A DNA stretch of 64,000 nucleotides from Marinobacter confluentis (GCF_004785685.1 NZ_SRPF01000002.1:682001-746000), one strand, 5' to 3'. Counted from the first letter of the stretch, positions 46,745-55,968 are shown. The notes: generated from the sequence alone by a model not told the origin. A program made the numbers and translations.

Positions 46745-47126
46745 CGTGGCCACCCTCTGCTGACTGGCTCGACGGCTTCGGCGACAGCCACTGGCTGGTG
46801 AAATGCATAACCGCTGCGGTAACCACCATAGTAATGAGCGTGCTGAAAAACAGGGCCAGGGTAATCGGCAACCACTCGGAGGCTATCCGGTCGAAATGCA
46901 CCATCATGCCGACGCCTGCGGGCACAAACAGCAACGAAAGATGGCTGAGCAAAGCACTGGATGCGTTGTTCAGGGGCTCTGGCGTGTAACCCCGGATCAG
47001 TAACGTGATAAACAGCATCACCATCCCCAGCACCGGGCCGGGAATAGGCAATCCCAAGAGTCTTACCGTGACTTCGCCTACCAGTTGATAAGCCAGCAGC
47101 AAGGTTATCCCGTTAAGAAAATTCAT
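46737..47126 (-). CDS. lrgA: CidA/LrgA family holin-like protein
   Basis: A 129-aa protein with four hydrophobic helices (ITLLLAYQLVGEVTVRLLGLPIPGPVLGMVMLFITLL is typical). LrgA/CidA proteins affect murein hydrolase activity or act as small-molecule channels. First of the lrgAB pair. The 253-bp region upstream faces the divergent outer-membrane protein gene. Confidence 0.88.
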   Translation of the reverse strand: MNFLNGITLLLAYQLVGEVTVRLLGLPIPGPVLGMVMLFITLLIRGYTPEPLNNASSALLSHLSLLFVPAGVGMMVHFDRIASEWLPITLALFFSTLITMVVTAAVMHFTSQWLSPKPSSQSAEGGHDE

Positions 47127-47379
47127 GGTGAAGGCTCCGTGCAGCCAGAATGGCCCGAATTCGAAGCTTAGTCACTAAGCGCGATTGTGCCTAGCCCACA
47201 TTGGTCTCGATAGCCGTAAGCCGCTCCGATAACGGGACATAGGCTACAAGAGGTAACAAAAATACAGCATAAGCTGAACCCACCCCCCTTCCGTTCTGGT
47301 AGGCTTCTGCCCGGCTTCGTCACTCAGGAGAGTAGGAGCCTTTCCTAAAATAGAAATCAAAAGAACTCAAAGGTCTATC

Positions 47380-47946
47380 ATGAAAAAAGGATTTCACGGG
47401 TGGTTGATTGCCGCCACTTTGCTTCCCGCAGCCGTCTCGGCCGAAAGCCTCAGCTACAACTTTGTTGAAGGTGGCCTCGCACTCTATCCAAGCTTTGAAT
47501 CACAGACATTCATCGGCCTGGATACCCGCGGCTCAATCGCCATCAATGAAAACGTGTTTGCGTTTGGTGGGCTGAAGTATCTGACTGACGACGTCGACCT
47601 GACCGCGCTTCATATCGGTGGCGGCTTCCGCCACGGCATCGACGCCAGAACAGACCTGTGGGGCGGTGTGACCATGGAATACCAGGATGCTGACTATTCC
47701 GGCGTCTGCAACGGCTGCGGATCAGTAGACGATACTGCCCTGGGTCTTCGCGGCGGCCTTCGCCACCAGGTTGATGAAAAGCTGGAAGTGGGCGGCAGTG
47801 CCCGAATTATCACCGGCGACCTGGATTACGTTGGCCTGACCGGCACCGGCCGATACGCCGTTGACCGTAACCTCAAACTGTTCGGTGAAGTCGACCTGTA
47901 TGACGGCGAGCTCGGCCTGATTGGCGGCGTCACTCTGGACTTCTGA
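47380..47946 (+). CDS. Small outer-membrane beta-barrel protein
   Basis: A 188-aa protein with a signal peptide (AAVSAES near residues 17-23), an antiparallel-strand pattern with alternating aromatics, and a terminal GGVTLDF typical of barrel C-termini. Length fits an eight-stranded barrel. A CNGCG motif in an extracellular loop (about residue 108) is unusual for such proteins and could form a disulfide. No specific family is recognised. Confidence 0.75.
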   Translation: MKKGFHGWLIAATLLPAAVSAESLSYNFVEGGLALYPSFESQTFIGLDTRGSIAINENVFAFGGLKYLTDDVDLTALHIGGGFRHGIDARTDLWGGVTMEYQDADYSGVCNGCGSVDDTALGLRGGLRHQVDEKLEVGGSARIITGDLDYVGLTGTGRYAVDRNLKLFGEVDLYDGELGLIGGVTLDF

Positions 47947-47972
47947 ACATCTGAGTAATCACAGCCCCGCGG

Positions 47973-48872
47973 TTACCCACCCGGGGCTGATGCCGGCGCC
48001 GGTATGACTCTTCGCCCGTAAGCCGCCAGCAGGAAACCCACCGGAAACATCAACACTCCATAGACCGCAGCCGGAATCGACATGGTGCTGGACTCCAGCA
48101 GCGTCAGCGTCACCAGCAGTGCAATGGTGCTGTTCTTGATACCCAGTTCAACCGCCACGGCCATGGATTCGCGCTGGGACAGACCACCAGCACGACCTGC
48201 AAGCAACCCCAGAAAGATACCCGAAAGATTCAGCAAGAGTGTCGCTGGCCCCGCCTGCTGAAGCAGTGACCAGAGCTGATCCCGGGCACTCCACATCAGC
48301 CCTGCCACCAGCACCACCAGTACCAGCCCGCCGAAAATACTGACCGCATTCTCCGCCCGGTGGGCAAGATCCGGCGCTTTCGTGCGGACAATCATTCCCA
48401 CAGTCACCGGCAGCAGCACAATACCCACCAGCATAGCCACCGTTCGACCCACCGGTAAGGAAATCGACTCGCTTTCGCCTGCATAGAACTGCAGCGCTAA
48501 ATTGGTGAACAGCGGAAGCGTCACGATGGTGATCAGGCTGGCACTGACCGTCAGCACAATCGAAAGCGCAATGTTGCCGCGGGATAGCAGCACGAACAGG
48601 TTTGACGTCGTGCCTCCCGGGCAGGCGGCAATAATCACCAGCCCCACCGCAATCGCCGGCGCCAGCCCCAGCAGCGAGGCCAGAATAAAAGCGAACAGGG
48701 GCATCGCCAGTATCTGCGCGAACGTGCCGATGATCAGCCCTTTGGGGTAGACCGCCACCAGTCGGAAATCCCGCAGGGTCAGCGTCATCCCGATACCGAT
48801 CATGATGATAAACAGTGCAACCGGTAGCCCGGCCGAGATGAGTGGACTAGACTCCACGGAACCCCCGTTCAT
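47973..48872 (-). CDS. Bile acid:sodium symporter family transporter (BASS/ASBT)
   Basis: A 299-aa, approximately ten-helix membrane protein. Recognised from IMIGIGMTLTLRDFRLVAVYPKGLIIGTFAQILAMPLFAFILA, the conserved AACPGGTTSNLFVLLSRGNIALSI and the second repeat VAVELGIKNSTIALLV. The substrate is unknown in bacteria; organic anions are plausible. The ATG at 48872 lacks a Shine-Dalgarno, whereas GTG at 48857 sits behind GGGGG, so the real start may be 15 bp downstream. Convergent with the outer-membrane protein gene. Confidence 0.87.
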   Translation of the reverse strand: MNGGSVESSPLISAGLPVALFIIMIGIGMTLTLRDFRLVAVYPKGLIIGTFAQILAMPLFAFILASLLGLAPAIAVGLVIIAACPGGTTSNLFVLLSRGNIALSIVLTVSASLITIVTLPLFTNLALQFYAGESESISLPVGRTVAMLVGIVLLPVTVGMIVRTKAPDLAHRAENAVSIFGGLVLVVLVAGLMWSARDQLWSLLQQAGPATLLLNLSGIFLGLLAGRAGGLSQRESMAVAVELGIKNSTIALLVTLTLLESSTMSIPAAVYGVLMFPVGFLLAAYGRRVIPAPASAPGG

Positions 48873-49024
48873 TTTTTGCTAGTGAACGGAAACATAGCAC
48901 AAAGCAAACAAAAAGTAGGCGAGTTTCCGGGGTCGCCCGGTGTGCGAAAGACGTAGGTTGCGTATACTTGCGCTCTTCAACTAAAGCCTGAATTCCAGCT
49001 ACAACAGATCAAAGAGGAACGCAC

Positions 49025-50527
49025 ATGAAACGCCTGGGAACATTGGACGCATCCTGGCTCGCGGTGGAGTCGGAAGACACACCAATGCACGTCGGAAATC
49101 TTCAGATTTTCTCATTGCCTGAAAACGCGCCGGAGACTTTCCTGCGCGACATGCTGGCAAAGATGAAGGCCGACGGAGAGATTGCGCCTCCCTGGTGTTA
49201 CAAGCTGGCCTTCCCCGGTTACCTGGGTCGCGTGATCGCGCCATCCTGGAAAGTGGACAAGAAAATCGACCTGGATTACCACGTTCGCCATTCGGCGCTT
49301 CCCCGCCCGGGCAGCGAGCGGGAGCTGGGCATACTGGTGTCCCGCTTGCACTCCAACCCGCTGGATTTTTCCCGGCCACTCTGGGAATGCCATATTATCG
49401 AGGGCCTTGAAAACAACCGGTTTGCGCTTTACACCAAGATGCACCATTCGCTGATTGACGGCATCAGCGGCGTACGCCTGTTGCAGCGGGTACTGAGCAA
49501 AGACCCGGCCGACACCGACATGCCGCCGCCCTGGGCCGTTCGCCCGGAGCGCACACGAGCCAGCAAATCCGACGAGGAAGCCAGCATGACGGCGGCCCTC
49601 GCCCAGGCCAAGGAAGCCCTCAAGCTCCAGGCGGATATGGCACCAAGACTGGCCAAAGCCATGACCCGGCTGGTGAACTCCGTGCGCCATCCGGAAGACG
49701 GGTTGACCGCGCCCTTTGCAGGCCCCATGTCTGCGCTGAACCACCGGGTAACACCCCAGCGCCGTTTCGCTACCCAGCATTACCAGCTGGACCGGATCAA
49801 GAAGGTGGCCCAGGCTGCGGAAGGTTCGCTGAATGACATCGTGCTTTACCTTTGCGGCACTGCCCTGCGCCGCTTCCTGCTGGAGAATGACAAGGTACCG
49901 GATACGCCGCTGACGGCCGGTATCCCCGTCAACATCCGTCCGGCTGACGATCAGGGTACCGGCACCCAGATCAGCTTCATGATTGCGTCCCTGGCGACCG
50001 ACCAGGAAGACCCGATTGTGCGCCTCCAGCACATCAAACAGTCCAGCCGCAGCGCCAAGGAACACCTGCAGAAGCTGCCACGCAAGGCGCTGACCCAGTA
50101 CACCATGCTGCTGATGTCGCCCTACATTCTGCAGTTGATGTCCGGTATGGGCGGGCGTATGCGCCCGGTGTTCAACGTGACCATTTCCAATGTGCCGGGG
50201 CCCCAGGAGTTCCTGTATTTCCAGGGCGCCAAGCTGGAAGCCATCTACCCGGTGTCCCTGATTGCCCACGGCGGCGCGCTGAATATCACCTGCCTGAGCT
50301 ACGCCGGCTCTCTGAACTTCGGTTACACCGGCTGCCGTGACACCCTGCCAAGCATGCAGAAACTGGCGGTATACACTGGTGAGGCCCTCGACGAGCTGGA
50401 AAGCCTGCTGCTGCCACCCAAAAGGAAACCCGCAGCAGCGAAAAAAACCGCGACAGGCCCAAAAAAGCCGACTACAGCCAGAAAAAAAGCTGCAGCTCCA
50501 CGAAAGAAAGCCGCCGAAAACTCCTGA
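49025..50527 (+). CDS. Wax ester synthase / acyl-CoA:diacylglycerol acyltransferase (WS/DGAT)
   Basis: A 500-aa bifunctional acyltransferase that makes wax esters or triacylglycerols from acyl-CoA. Opens LGTLDASWLAVESEDTPMHVGNLQIF; the catalytic HHSLIDG lies near residue 142, and the NVTISNVPGPQEFLYF and YAGSLNFGYTGCRDTLP segments follow. Unusually the last 35-40 residues are a Lys/Ala-rich tail (KRKPAAAKK..., ARKKAAAPRKKAAENS) beyond the enzymatic fold. GAGGAAC precedes the ATG. It gives a storage sink for products of alkane oxidation. Confidence 0.93.
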   Translation: MKRLGTLDASWLAVESEDTPMHVGNLQIFSLPENAPETFLRDMLAKMKADGEIAPPWCYKLAFPGYLGRVIAPSWKVDKKIDLDYHVRHSALPRPGSERELGILVSRLHSNPLDFSRPLWECHIIEGLENNRFALYTKMHHSLIDGISGVRLLQRVLSKDPADTDMPPPWAVRPERTRASKSDEEASMTAALAQAKEALKLQADMAPRLAKAMTRLVNSVRHPEDGLTAPFAGPMSALNHRVTPQRRFATQHYQLDRIKKVAQAAEGSLNDIVLYLCGTALRRFLLENDKVPDTPLTAGIPVNIRPADDQGTGTQISFMIASLATDQEDPIVRLQHIKQSSRSAKEHLQKLPRKALTQYTMLLMSPYILQLMSGMGGRMRPVFNVTISNVPGPQEFLYFQGAKLEAIYPVSLIAHGGALNITCLSYAGSLNFGYTGCRDTLPSMQKLAVYTGEALDELESLLLPPKRKPAAAKKTATGPKKPTTARKKAAAPRKKAAENS

Positions 50528-50529
50528 TA

Positions 50530-51228
50530 TCAGACTGAGTCAACCCGGCTTAAAAATGCCTGCAAGGCGGCCGGGTCGGTCAGGGTTATGCTGCCGTAAC
50601 CCAGGCTCAGCAACCCTTCCCGCTCGAATGCCTTGATCCACTTATGCACACCCTGGCGTGTCATGCCCATCATGTTGGCCATGTGTTCGCGGGTGATGCG
50701 GATGCTGACCGGTTCTGCGTCCGGCTCACCGTCGCTCTGCATCTGTGCCAGAAACAGCAGCCGACGACCAATCCGGGTGGGGATGTTCCGCAACGCATCG
50801 TCCTCGATAATCGACATCGCCGCCCATAACCGGCGACTGACCATGTCAAGAACCACCGGGTAACATTGCGGATAGCGCCCCATCAATGCTCTGAAGCCGT
50901 CGCCGGGCAACTCCACCAGCGTTACCGGCTCGTGAGCCGTTGCGCCATATACCCGTGGCATGCCAGGCGAGAAAACGGCATCGCCGAACCAGGCTCCGGT
51001 GCTGAACATCACCAGCGTCGCTTCCCGGCCCCCGGGGTTGATCGAGCTGATACGAACCACCCCGTCGGCGATCACGCACAGGGTGGTGTTAGCAGCTCCC
51101 TGTTCGTAAATCTGCTCACCGCCCGAGAAAGTACGAACGCGGCCGATCGCAGCTAGCTCTTCCATTGCCTCGGGCGGGAAGCCGGAAAGTATCGGGCAGT
51201 CTGCAAGTACGGTTTTTATCCCTGTCAT
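50530..51228 (-). CDS. Crp/Fnr-family transcriptional regulator
   Basis: A 232-aa protein with a cyclic-nucleotide-binding fold (GRVRTFSGGEQIYEQGAANTTLCVIADGVVRI, GAWFGDAVFSPG) and a C-terminal HTH (ITREHMANMMGMTRQGVHKWIKAFEREGLL). The N-terminal Fnr cysteines are absent, so it is not an oxygen-sensing Fnr. Effector unknown. It is divergent from the aldolase-HD-GntP operon with 89 bp between the starts, and probably controls it. Confidence 0.87.
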   Translation of the reverse strand: MTGIKTVLADCPILSGFPPEAMEELAAIGRVRTFSGGEQIYEQGAANTTLCVIADGVVRISSINPGGREATLVMFSTGAWFGDAVFSPGMPRVYGATAHEPVTLVELPGDGFRALMGRYPQCYPVVLDMVSRRLWAAMSIIEDDALRNIPTRIGRRLLFLAQMQSDGEPDAEPVSIRITREHMANMMGMTRQGVHKWIKAFEREGLLSLGYGSITLTDPAALQAFLSRVDSV

Positions 51229-51317
51229 GGCTCAATTGTAAACCAGTTGACATTCCTTGCCGATTCCACGGGCCTAAACTTAACTTACTTCAACCACACA
51301 ACAACAAGAGGTGTCCT

Positions 51318-52088
51318 ATGCCCAACCTGCTGTCTATTCCATCGAAAAAAGACGAAGTCAGCGAGCAGGAATGGCAACTGCGGGTTGATCTCGCCGCTGC
51401 CTATCGCCTGGTCGCGCTTTACGGCTGGGACGATCTGGTATTCACCCATATTTCCGCTCGGATTCCGGGGGATGAACACCACTTTCTGATCAACCCATAC
51501 GGCATGATGTTCGAGGAAATCACGGCCTCCAGCCTGGTTCGTATTGATCAGGAAGGTCACAAGATCAACCCGGACGATTTCGACGTTAACCCTGCGGGCT
51601 TCACCATCCACAGCGCGATCCATGCCGTTCGGGAGGATGCTGCCTGCGTGATGCACCTGCACACCATGGACGGCATTGCGGTGTCGGCCCAACAGGAAGG
51701 CCTGTTGCCACTTTCCCAGCAGAGCCTGTTCGCGCTGGCCAGCATGTCCTACCACGACTACGAGGGCGTGGCGCTGCGGGAAGACGAGAAAGCCCGGCTG
51801 CAGAAGGATCTGGGCAACGCCAACTTCATGATCCTGCGCAATCACGGCCTGCTAACCACCGGTGGCAGCATCGCTGATGCTTTCCTGAGCATGTTCATCC
51901 TGCAGCGTTCCTGCGAGATCCAGGTTCGCGCGCTGGCAGGCAACCGGCCGCTGACCCAGGTACCGCAGACCATTGTCGACACCATGAAACAGCAGGCGGA
52001 ACAGGTCACCAAAGGCCTCGGCGGAAATCTGGCCTGGCCGGGTCTGCTGCGCAAACTGGACCGCATCGACAACAGCTTCCGGGATTAA
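51318..52088 (+). CDS. Class II aldolase / adducin family protein
   Basis: A 256-aa protein with RVDLAAAYRLVALYGWDDLVFTHISARIPG, the zinc-binding VMHLHTMDGIAV (HxH) and ILRNHGLLTTGGSIADAFLSMFIL. Family members include fuculose-phosphate aldolase, but this subset lacks clear sugar-phosphate assignment. The start at 51318 is chosen from the family N-terminus and a nearby GAGGTG. First gene of a three-gene operon with a HD oxygenase-like protein and a GntP permease. Confidence 0.87.
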   Translation: MPNLLSIPSKKDEVSEQEWQLRVDLAAAYRLVALYGWDDLVFTHISARIPGDEHHFLINPYGMMFEEITASSLVRIDQEGHKINPDDFDVNPAGFTIHSAIHAVREDAACVMHLHTMDGIAVSAQQEGLLPLSQQSLFALASMSYHDYEGVALREDEKARLQKDLGNANFMILRNHGLLTTGGSIADAFLSMFILQRSCEIQVRALAGNRPLTQVPQTIVDTMKQQAEQVTKGLGGNLAWPGLLRKLDRIDNSFRD

Positions 52089-52100
52089 GGATTTCACATC

Positions 52101-52703
52101 ATGAGTCACAACGCTTCTGCCGATACAGCCCATGCCTCCTTCACCCATATGAAGGACGGCAAGCCTGAGGACTGGAAAATCATCGCCCAGTCCTTTGGTG
52201 AATTTGCCAAGGACCTGCCAGACCGCATCATGGACCACCTGATGCTGTTGCAAGGCGATTTTGGCGGCTTCCCCGTCGACCGGCTGACCCACTGCCTGCA
52301 GACGGCCACCCGCGCCCACCGCGACGGCAAGGACGATGAATACGTAGTCTGCGCCCTGTTGCACGACATCGGCGACACCCTGGGCTCCTACAACCATGCC
52401 GATGTAGCCGCGGTTCTGCTAGAGCCGTTCGTCAGCGACGCCAACCACTGGATGGTGAAGCACCACGCCATTTTCCAGGGCTACTACTTCTTCCACTACC
52501 TGGGCATGGACCGGGACATGCGGGATAACTACAAAGACAATCCGCATTTCGGGCGGACCCTGGAATTCGTCAGCAAATACGATTCCCCCGCCTTCGATCC
52601 GGAGGCAGAAACCCTGCCTTTGTCCTACTTTGAACCTATGGTCCGGAAAATATTCGCCCAGCCGGTCCGTTCTCTTTACAAGGAAGCTGAAGGGGTGATG
52701 TAA
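52101..52703 (+). CDS. HD-domain protein, possible di-iron oxygenase (PhnZ-like)
   Basis: A 200-aa protein whose spacing of ligands, His64, His88-Asp89 (LLHDIGD), His99, His121 and Asp161, resembles the mixed-valent di-iron HD oxygenases such as PhnZ (organophosphonate cleavage). The HCLQTATRAHRDGKDDE motif is close to that family. It starts 12 bp after the aldolase gene. A phosphohydrolase role is the alternative. Substrate unassigned. Confidence 0.78.
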   Translation: MSHNASADTAHASFTHMKDGKPEDWKIIAQSFGEFAKDLPDRIMDHLMLLQGDFGGFPVDRLTHCLQTATRAHRDGKDDEYVVCALLHDIGDTLGSYNHADVAAVLLEPFVSDANHWMVKHHAIFQGYYFFHYLGMDRDMRDNYKDNPHFGRTLEFVSKYDSPAFDPEAETLPLSYFEPMVRKIFAQPVRSLYKEAEGVM

Positions 52704-52742
52704 CCCCTTCTTCTCGAACGCTCTCTAGACGGAAGTTTTTAT

Positions 52743-54119
52743 ATGCTTGCAAACCTGGGGCTGCTGGCCGGACTGGTGTTGCTGATTATCATGGCCCTTC
52801 GGGGAGTGAACATTCTTGTAGCGGCGCTGGTGTCCAGCCTGGTGGTCGCCATCACCAACGGCATGGGATTTTCTGCCGCATTACTGGACCACTTCCCCTT
52901 TGGCCCGCTGGGCGCCTTCAGCTTTGCCGGTAAATTCTTCGTGCTGTTCCTGACCGGCGCCATCTTCGGCAAGATGATGGCGTCCAGTGGTGCGGCGGGC
53001 TCCATCGCCAGCGCCATTACCCGGGGGCTGGGCGCCAAGCGCACCATCCTGATCACCATGCTGGTGTGTGCCCTGCTGACCTATGGCGGTGTGGTCGTTT
53101 TCGTAGTGATCTTCACCATGTATCCGCTGGGTGTGGCGCTGATGCGCGAGGCAAACCTGCCCAAACGCCTGTTCTGCGGCGCTACCGCCCTGGGTGCAGG
53201 CACCTTCACTATGACCGCCCTGCCCGGCACGCCCTCAATTCATAACGTCATTGCTGCCACTTCTCTGGGCACGGACCTGTTCGCCGGGGCACTGATCGGC
53301 CTGACCGCTGCAGCGGTGATGTTTGTGCTGGGCATGGCGTATCTGGAACGGGAATGGACCAAAGCCCGGGCAATCGGAGAAGGCTACCAGGTAAACGATC
53401 AGGACAAGGCCATGGAAAACCTGGCGCCCGCCCTTGAACACGGCCCGGCCTGGAAGCTCAGTATTCTGCCTTTGGCGGTGGTGCTGGGTACCATCATTCT
53501 GCCGCGCCTGCTAACGGCACTGGGGCTTGCGGATGAAGACACTGCAGGGATTGGTGGCATCATCGCCTTCGCCAGCGGTGAACCCATTCTGTGGCCAAGC
53601 TTTGCCCTGGTGCTCGGAGCCACGAGCTGTGTCGTCCTGTTTGCGGAGTTTCGGGCGAAAGCGATGGAAAGCCTGGGGGCAGGCGCGAATGATTCGATCA
53701 TGCCGCTGCTCAATACTGCAGCAGTGATTGGTTTCGGCAGCGTAGTGACCCAGACCGACGGCTTCGGCAGCTTCTCCCAATGGGTACTCGGTTTGCCGCT
53801 GCCGCCGCTACTGTCGGTATTCACATCGGTCAGCGTGGTGTCAGCCATTGTGGGCTCTGGCTCTGGCGGGCTGCAGATCTTCATGCAGACTTTTGCGGAG
53901 CGGTATCTGGAAATGGGCGTTGAACCCGAGGTGCTTCACCGTATCGCCACCCTGGGTTCCGGCGGCATAGACTCACTGCCCCACTGCGGAGCGGTCATCG
54001 CCATGCTGACGATCATGGGCCTCAAACACAAAGAAGCCTACAAAGACATCTTCGTGGTTACCGTCGCGATACCGGTGATCGCAACGCTGGTAGCCATCGG
54101 GCTGGCTTTATTGCTCTAG
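52743..54119 (+). CDS. GntP-family permease
   Basis: A 458-aa, twelve-helix transporter. Signatures: GKMMASSGAAGSIASAITRGLGAKRTILITMLVCALLTYGGVVVFVVIFTMYPLGVALMREANLPKRL and the repeated GSGSGGLQIFMQTFAERYLEMGVEPEVLHRIATLGSGGIDSLPHCGAVI. GntP members carry gluconate or other hydroxy acids. Third gene of the aldolase/HD operon, so it probably imports the substrate of those enzymes. Confidence 0.9.
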   Translation: MLANLGLLAGLVLLIIMALRGVNILVAALVSSLVVAITNGMGFSAALLDHFPFGPLGAFSFAGKFFVLFLTGAIFGKMMASSGAAGSIASAITRGLGAKRTILITMLVCALLTYGGVVVFVVIFTMYPLGVALMREANLPKRLFCGATALGAGTFTMTALPGTPSIHNVIAATSLGTDLFAGALIGLTAAAVMFVLGMAYLEREWTKARAIGEGYQVNDQDKAMENLAPALEHGPAWKLSILPLAVVLGTIILPRLLTALGLADEDTAGIGGIIAFASGEPILWPSFALVLGATSCVVLFAEFRAKAMESLGAGANDSIMPLLNTAAVIGFGSVVTQTDGFGSFSQWVLGLPLPPLLSVFTSVSVVSAIVGSGSGGLQIFMQTFAERYLEMGVEPEVLHRIATLGSGGIDSLPHCGAVIAMLTIMGLKHKEAYKDIFVVTVAIPVIATLVAIGLALLL

Positions 54120-54191
54120 CACCGTGCGGAACCTCAGAAGCAGCCTTCGGTCTACCCCGACCAGGGCCGGGGGTGGCAGAAAAGTGACGGC

Positions 54192-54509
54192 TTATTGAAA
54201 GTTGCTGGATATGTAAGCGGCCAGATTGGCGATATCGTCGTCGGAGAGATTTTTTGCATTGGGAATCATCAACCCGGAATTGGCCCCGACCTTTTCCCCA
54301 GCACGGTACTGCTCCAGGCGTGAGGACAGATATTCCGCATCCCTGCCGGCAAGCGACGGAAAGCTCGCCATTCCCTTGGCTTTCGGGCCGTGGCATTGCG
54401 CGCAATTGCTTGAATACAGGGTTTCTCCGGCGGATTCGTCCGCAGCCTGCGCATGGCTCATACCGATGGCAAGTACAGCAGCGACTGCCCAGAGTATTGG
54501 AGTTTTCAT
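54192..54509 (-). CDS. Class I cytochrome c, periplasmic
   Basis: A 105-aa protein with signal peptide (ending HAQA) and a single haem site CAQCH (about residues 37-41). The C-terminal SGLMIPNAKNLSDDDIANLAAYI supplies the axial Met. It is downstream of the PQQ-type dehydrogenase on the same strand and may accept its electrons, although a terminator-like hairpin lies between the two genes. Confidence 0.88.
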   Translation of the reverse strand: MKTPILWAVAAVLAIGMSHAQAADESAGETLYSSNCAQCHGPKAKGMASFPSLAGRDAEYLSSRLEQYRAGEKVGANSGLMIPNAKNLSDDDIANLAAYISSNFQ

Positions 54510-54534
54510 GTAGTTTCCTTTTGATGGGAATTAA

Positions 54535-54562
54535 AACCGCGCTGCCCTGAGACAGCGCGGTT
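54535..54562 (-). terminator. Rho-independent terminator of the PQQ-type dehydrogenase gene
   Basis: A 10-bp GC-rich stem AACCGCGCTG / CAGCGCGGTT with an 8-base loop; on the minus strand it is followed by TTTTAATT. It lies 10 bp after the dehydrogenase stop. Confidence 0.75.
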
Positions 54563-54571
54563 CAGACCTGC

Positions 54572-55864
54572 TTACTGTGGCTGGATGCGGTAAATCTGCC
54601 CTTCATCCACCGCAGCGTAAAGATCACCATTCGGTGCCTGAACCAGTGAGCGATACCTCATTGCGCCCGTGGGCACCGGCATTTCTACGACGTTCCGGAC
54701 AGACGCGCCGTCTTCACTGAGGTCAAGCAGATTGATGCGCTGCCCAACCGGCGTACCGCCAAAACCAATGCCAAGGAAGCTGACCGCCAGCTGACCGTTC
54801 CAGTCGCCCCACTGTTCGCCAGTCAGGAACACGCCACTGCTGATACCCTGGGAAAGACCATTGTTACCCCAGACCGGCTTCATGGCATCCGGATAGGTTG
54901 CAGTGTCGGTAATCGGCATGAACTTGCGCCGTTCATCCGGATCCATTCCTTCGTTCTGGTTGGGCATGTAACCGCAGTAGTTATCCGGGCAATCGCCACG
55001 GCCCGCCATATTGGGGCGCGGGTCCCAGCCACTGTTTCCGCCGGCCACAAGCGCATTCACCTCATCCGAGTGCCATGGGCCGTGTTCGGTCACATAGGGC
55101 TGACCGGTTTCCGGGTGGAAGGTAATTCCCTGTACGTTACGATGCCCGTAGGTGTAGATGCGGGGGTCAAATCCTTCAGGCGTTGCGTCTGCGTTGTCCG
55201 GAGCACCTTTGCCATCAGCGTCGATACGCAGAACCTTGCCGCCGAGGGAACCGCCGGACTGCGGCAACTGACTGTTGTGGTTATCGCCGGTGGTGACATA
55301 AAGGTAACCATCATCCGGGTTGAAGCGGATACGGCCACCATTATGAGCGCCAGAATCGCCGAACGGATGGTCTGTGGCTTCCTGTTTATAGGGAATATCC
55401 TTGACGATATCCGTGCGACCGGATACATCCGTGAGTTCTTCATTCAACTTCAGGCGCAGGACTCTGTTGGTGCGCAGGTCGCTAATGGTGGAGGCAGAAT
55501 AAACGTAAATGGTTCGGTTCTCGGCAAAATCCGGGTCAACCGCAACACCGTTCATCCCCGCCTGCCCGGCACAGACCAGGTCATCTGCCGTCGAAGCGTA
55601 GCCCTCGGTACCGTTCATTCCCAATAGATGATTGACGTTTCCGTTGGGCAGGCGAATAGACAGGCCCTTGCACTTTTCGGTGAAAAGCATGGCACCATCG
55701 GAAAGGAACGCCATATCCCAGGGATTTTCCAGGTCAGAAAGCACCGTGGTGTGTTTAAGCTCAGGACCATCACTGGCTGAGTGCGCAGCAATTGGCGCCC
55801 CCAGAATCAGAGCTGACGCGGCGATTGTTGCACCCAATGACTGAATAGACCGTTTTTCAGACAT
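54572..55864 (-). CDS. PQQ-dependent sugar dehydrogenase (soluble aldose dehydrogenase type)
   Basis: A 430-aa periplasmic beta-propeller with signal peptide (ending AAHSA). It has the family sequence VLSDLENPWDMAFLSDGAMLFTEK, VAVDPDFAENRTIYVYSA, SGAHNGGRIRFNPDDGYLYVTTGDN and YGHRNVQGITFHPETGQPYVTEHG. The catalytic His is likely in the GAHNGGR region. Sugar substrate unknown. It is followed by a small cytochrome c, a sensible electron acceptor. Confidence 0.87.
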   Translation of the reverse strand: MSEKRSIQSLGATIAASALILGAPIAAHSASDGPELKHTTVLSDLENPWDMAFLSDGAMLFTEKCKGLSIRLPNGNVNHLLGMNGTEGYASTADDLVCAGQAGMNGVAVDPDFAENRTIYVYSASTISDLRTNRVLRLKLNEELTDVSGRTDIVKDIPYKQEATDHPFGDSGAHNGGRIRFNPDDGYLYVTTGDNHNSQLPQSGGSLGGKVLRIDADGKGAPDNADATPEGFDPRIYTYGHRNVQGITFHPETGQPYVTEHGPWHSDEVNALVAGGNSGWDPRPNMAGRGDCPDNYCGYMPNQNEGMDPDERRKFMPITDTATYPDAMKPVWGNNGLSQGISSGVFLTGEQWGDWNGQLAVSFLGIGFGGTPVGQRINLLDLSEDGASVRNVVEMPVPTGAMRYRSLVQAPNGDLYAAVDEGQIYRIQPQ

Positions 55865-55968
55865 TTCGATTTCTCCTATCGGTGTAATTTTTATTTTTGA
55901 ACGCTCGTTTCAGCAATAGCAGAGATTCGTCGTTTTCGCCAGGGCGCCACATCCCCTCAGCGATGCAA

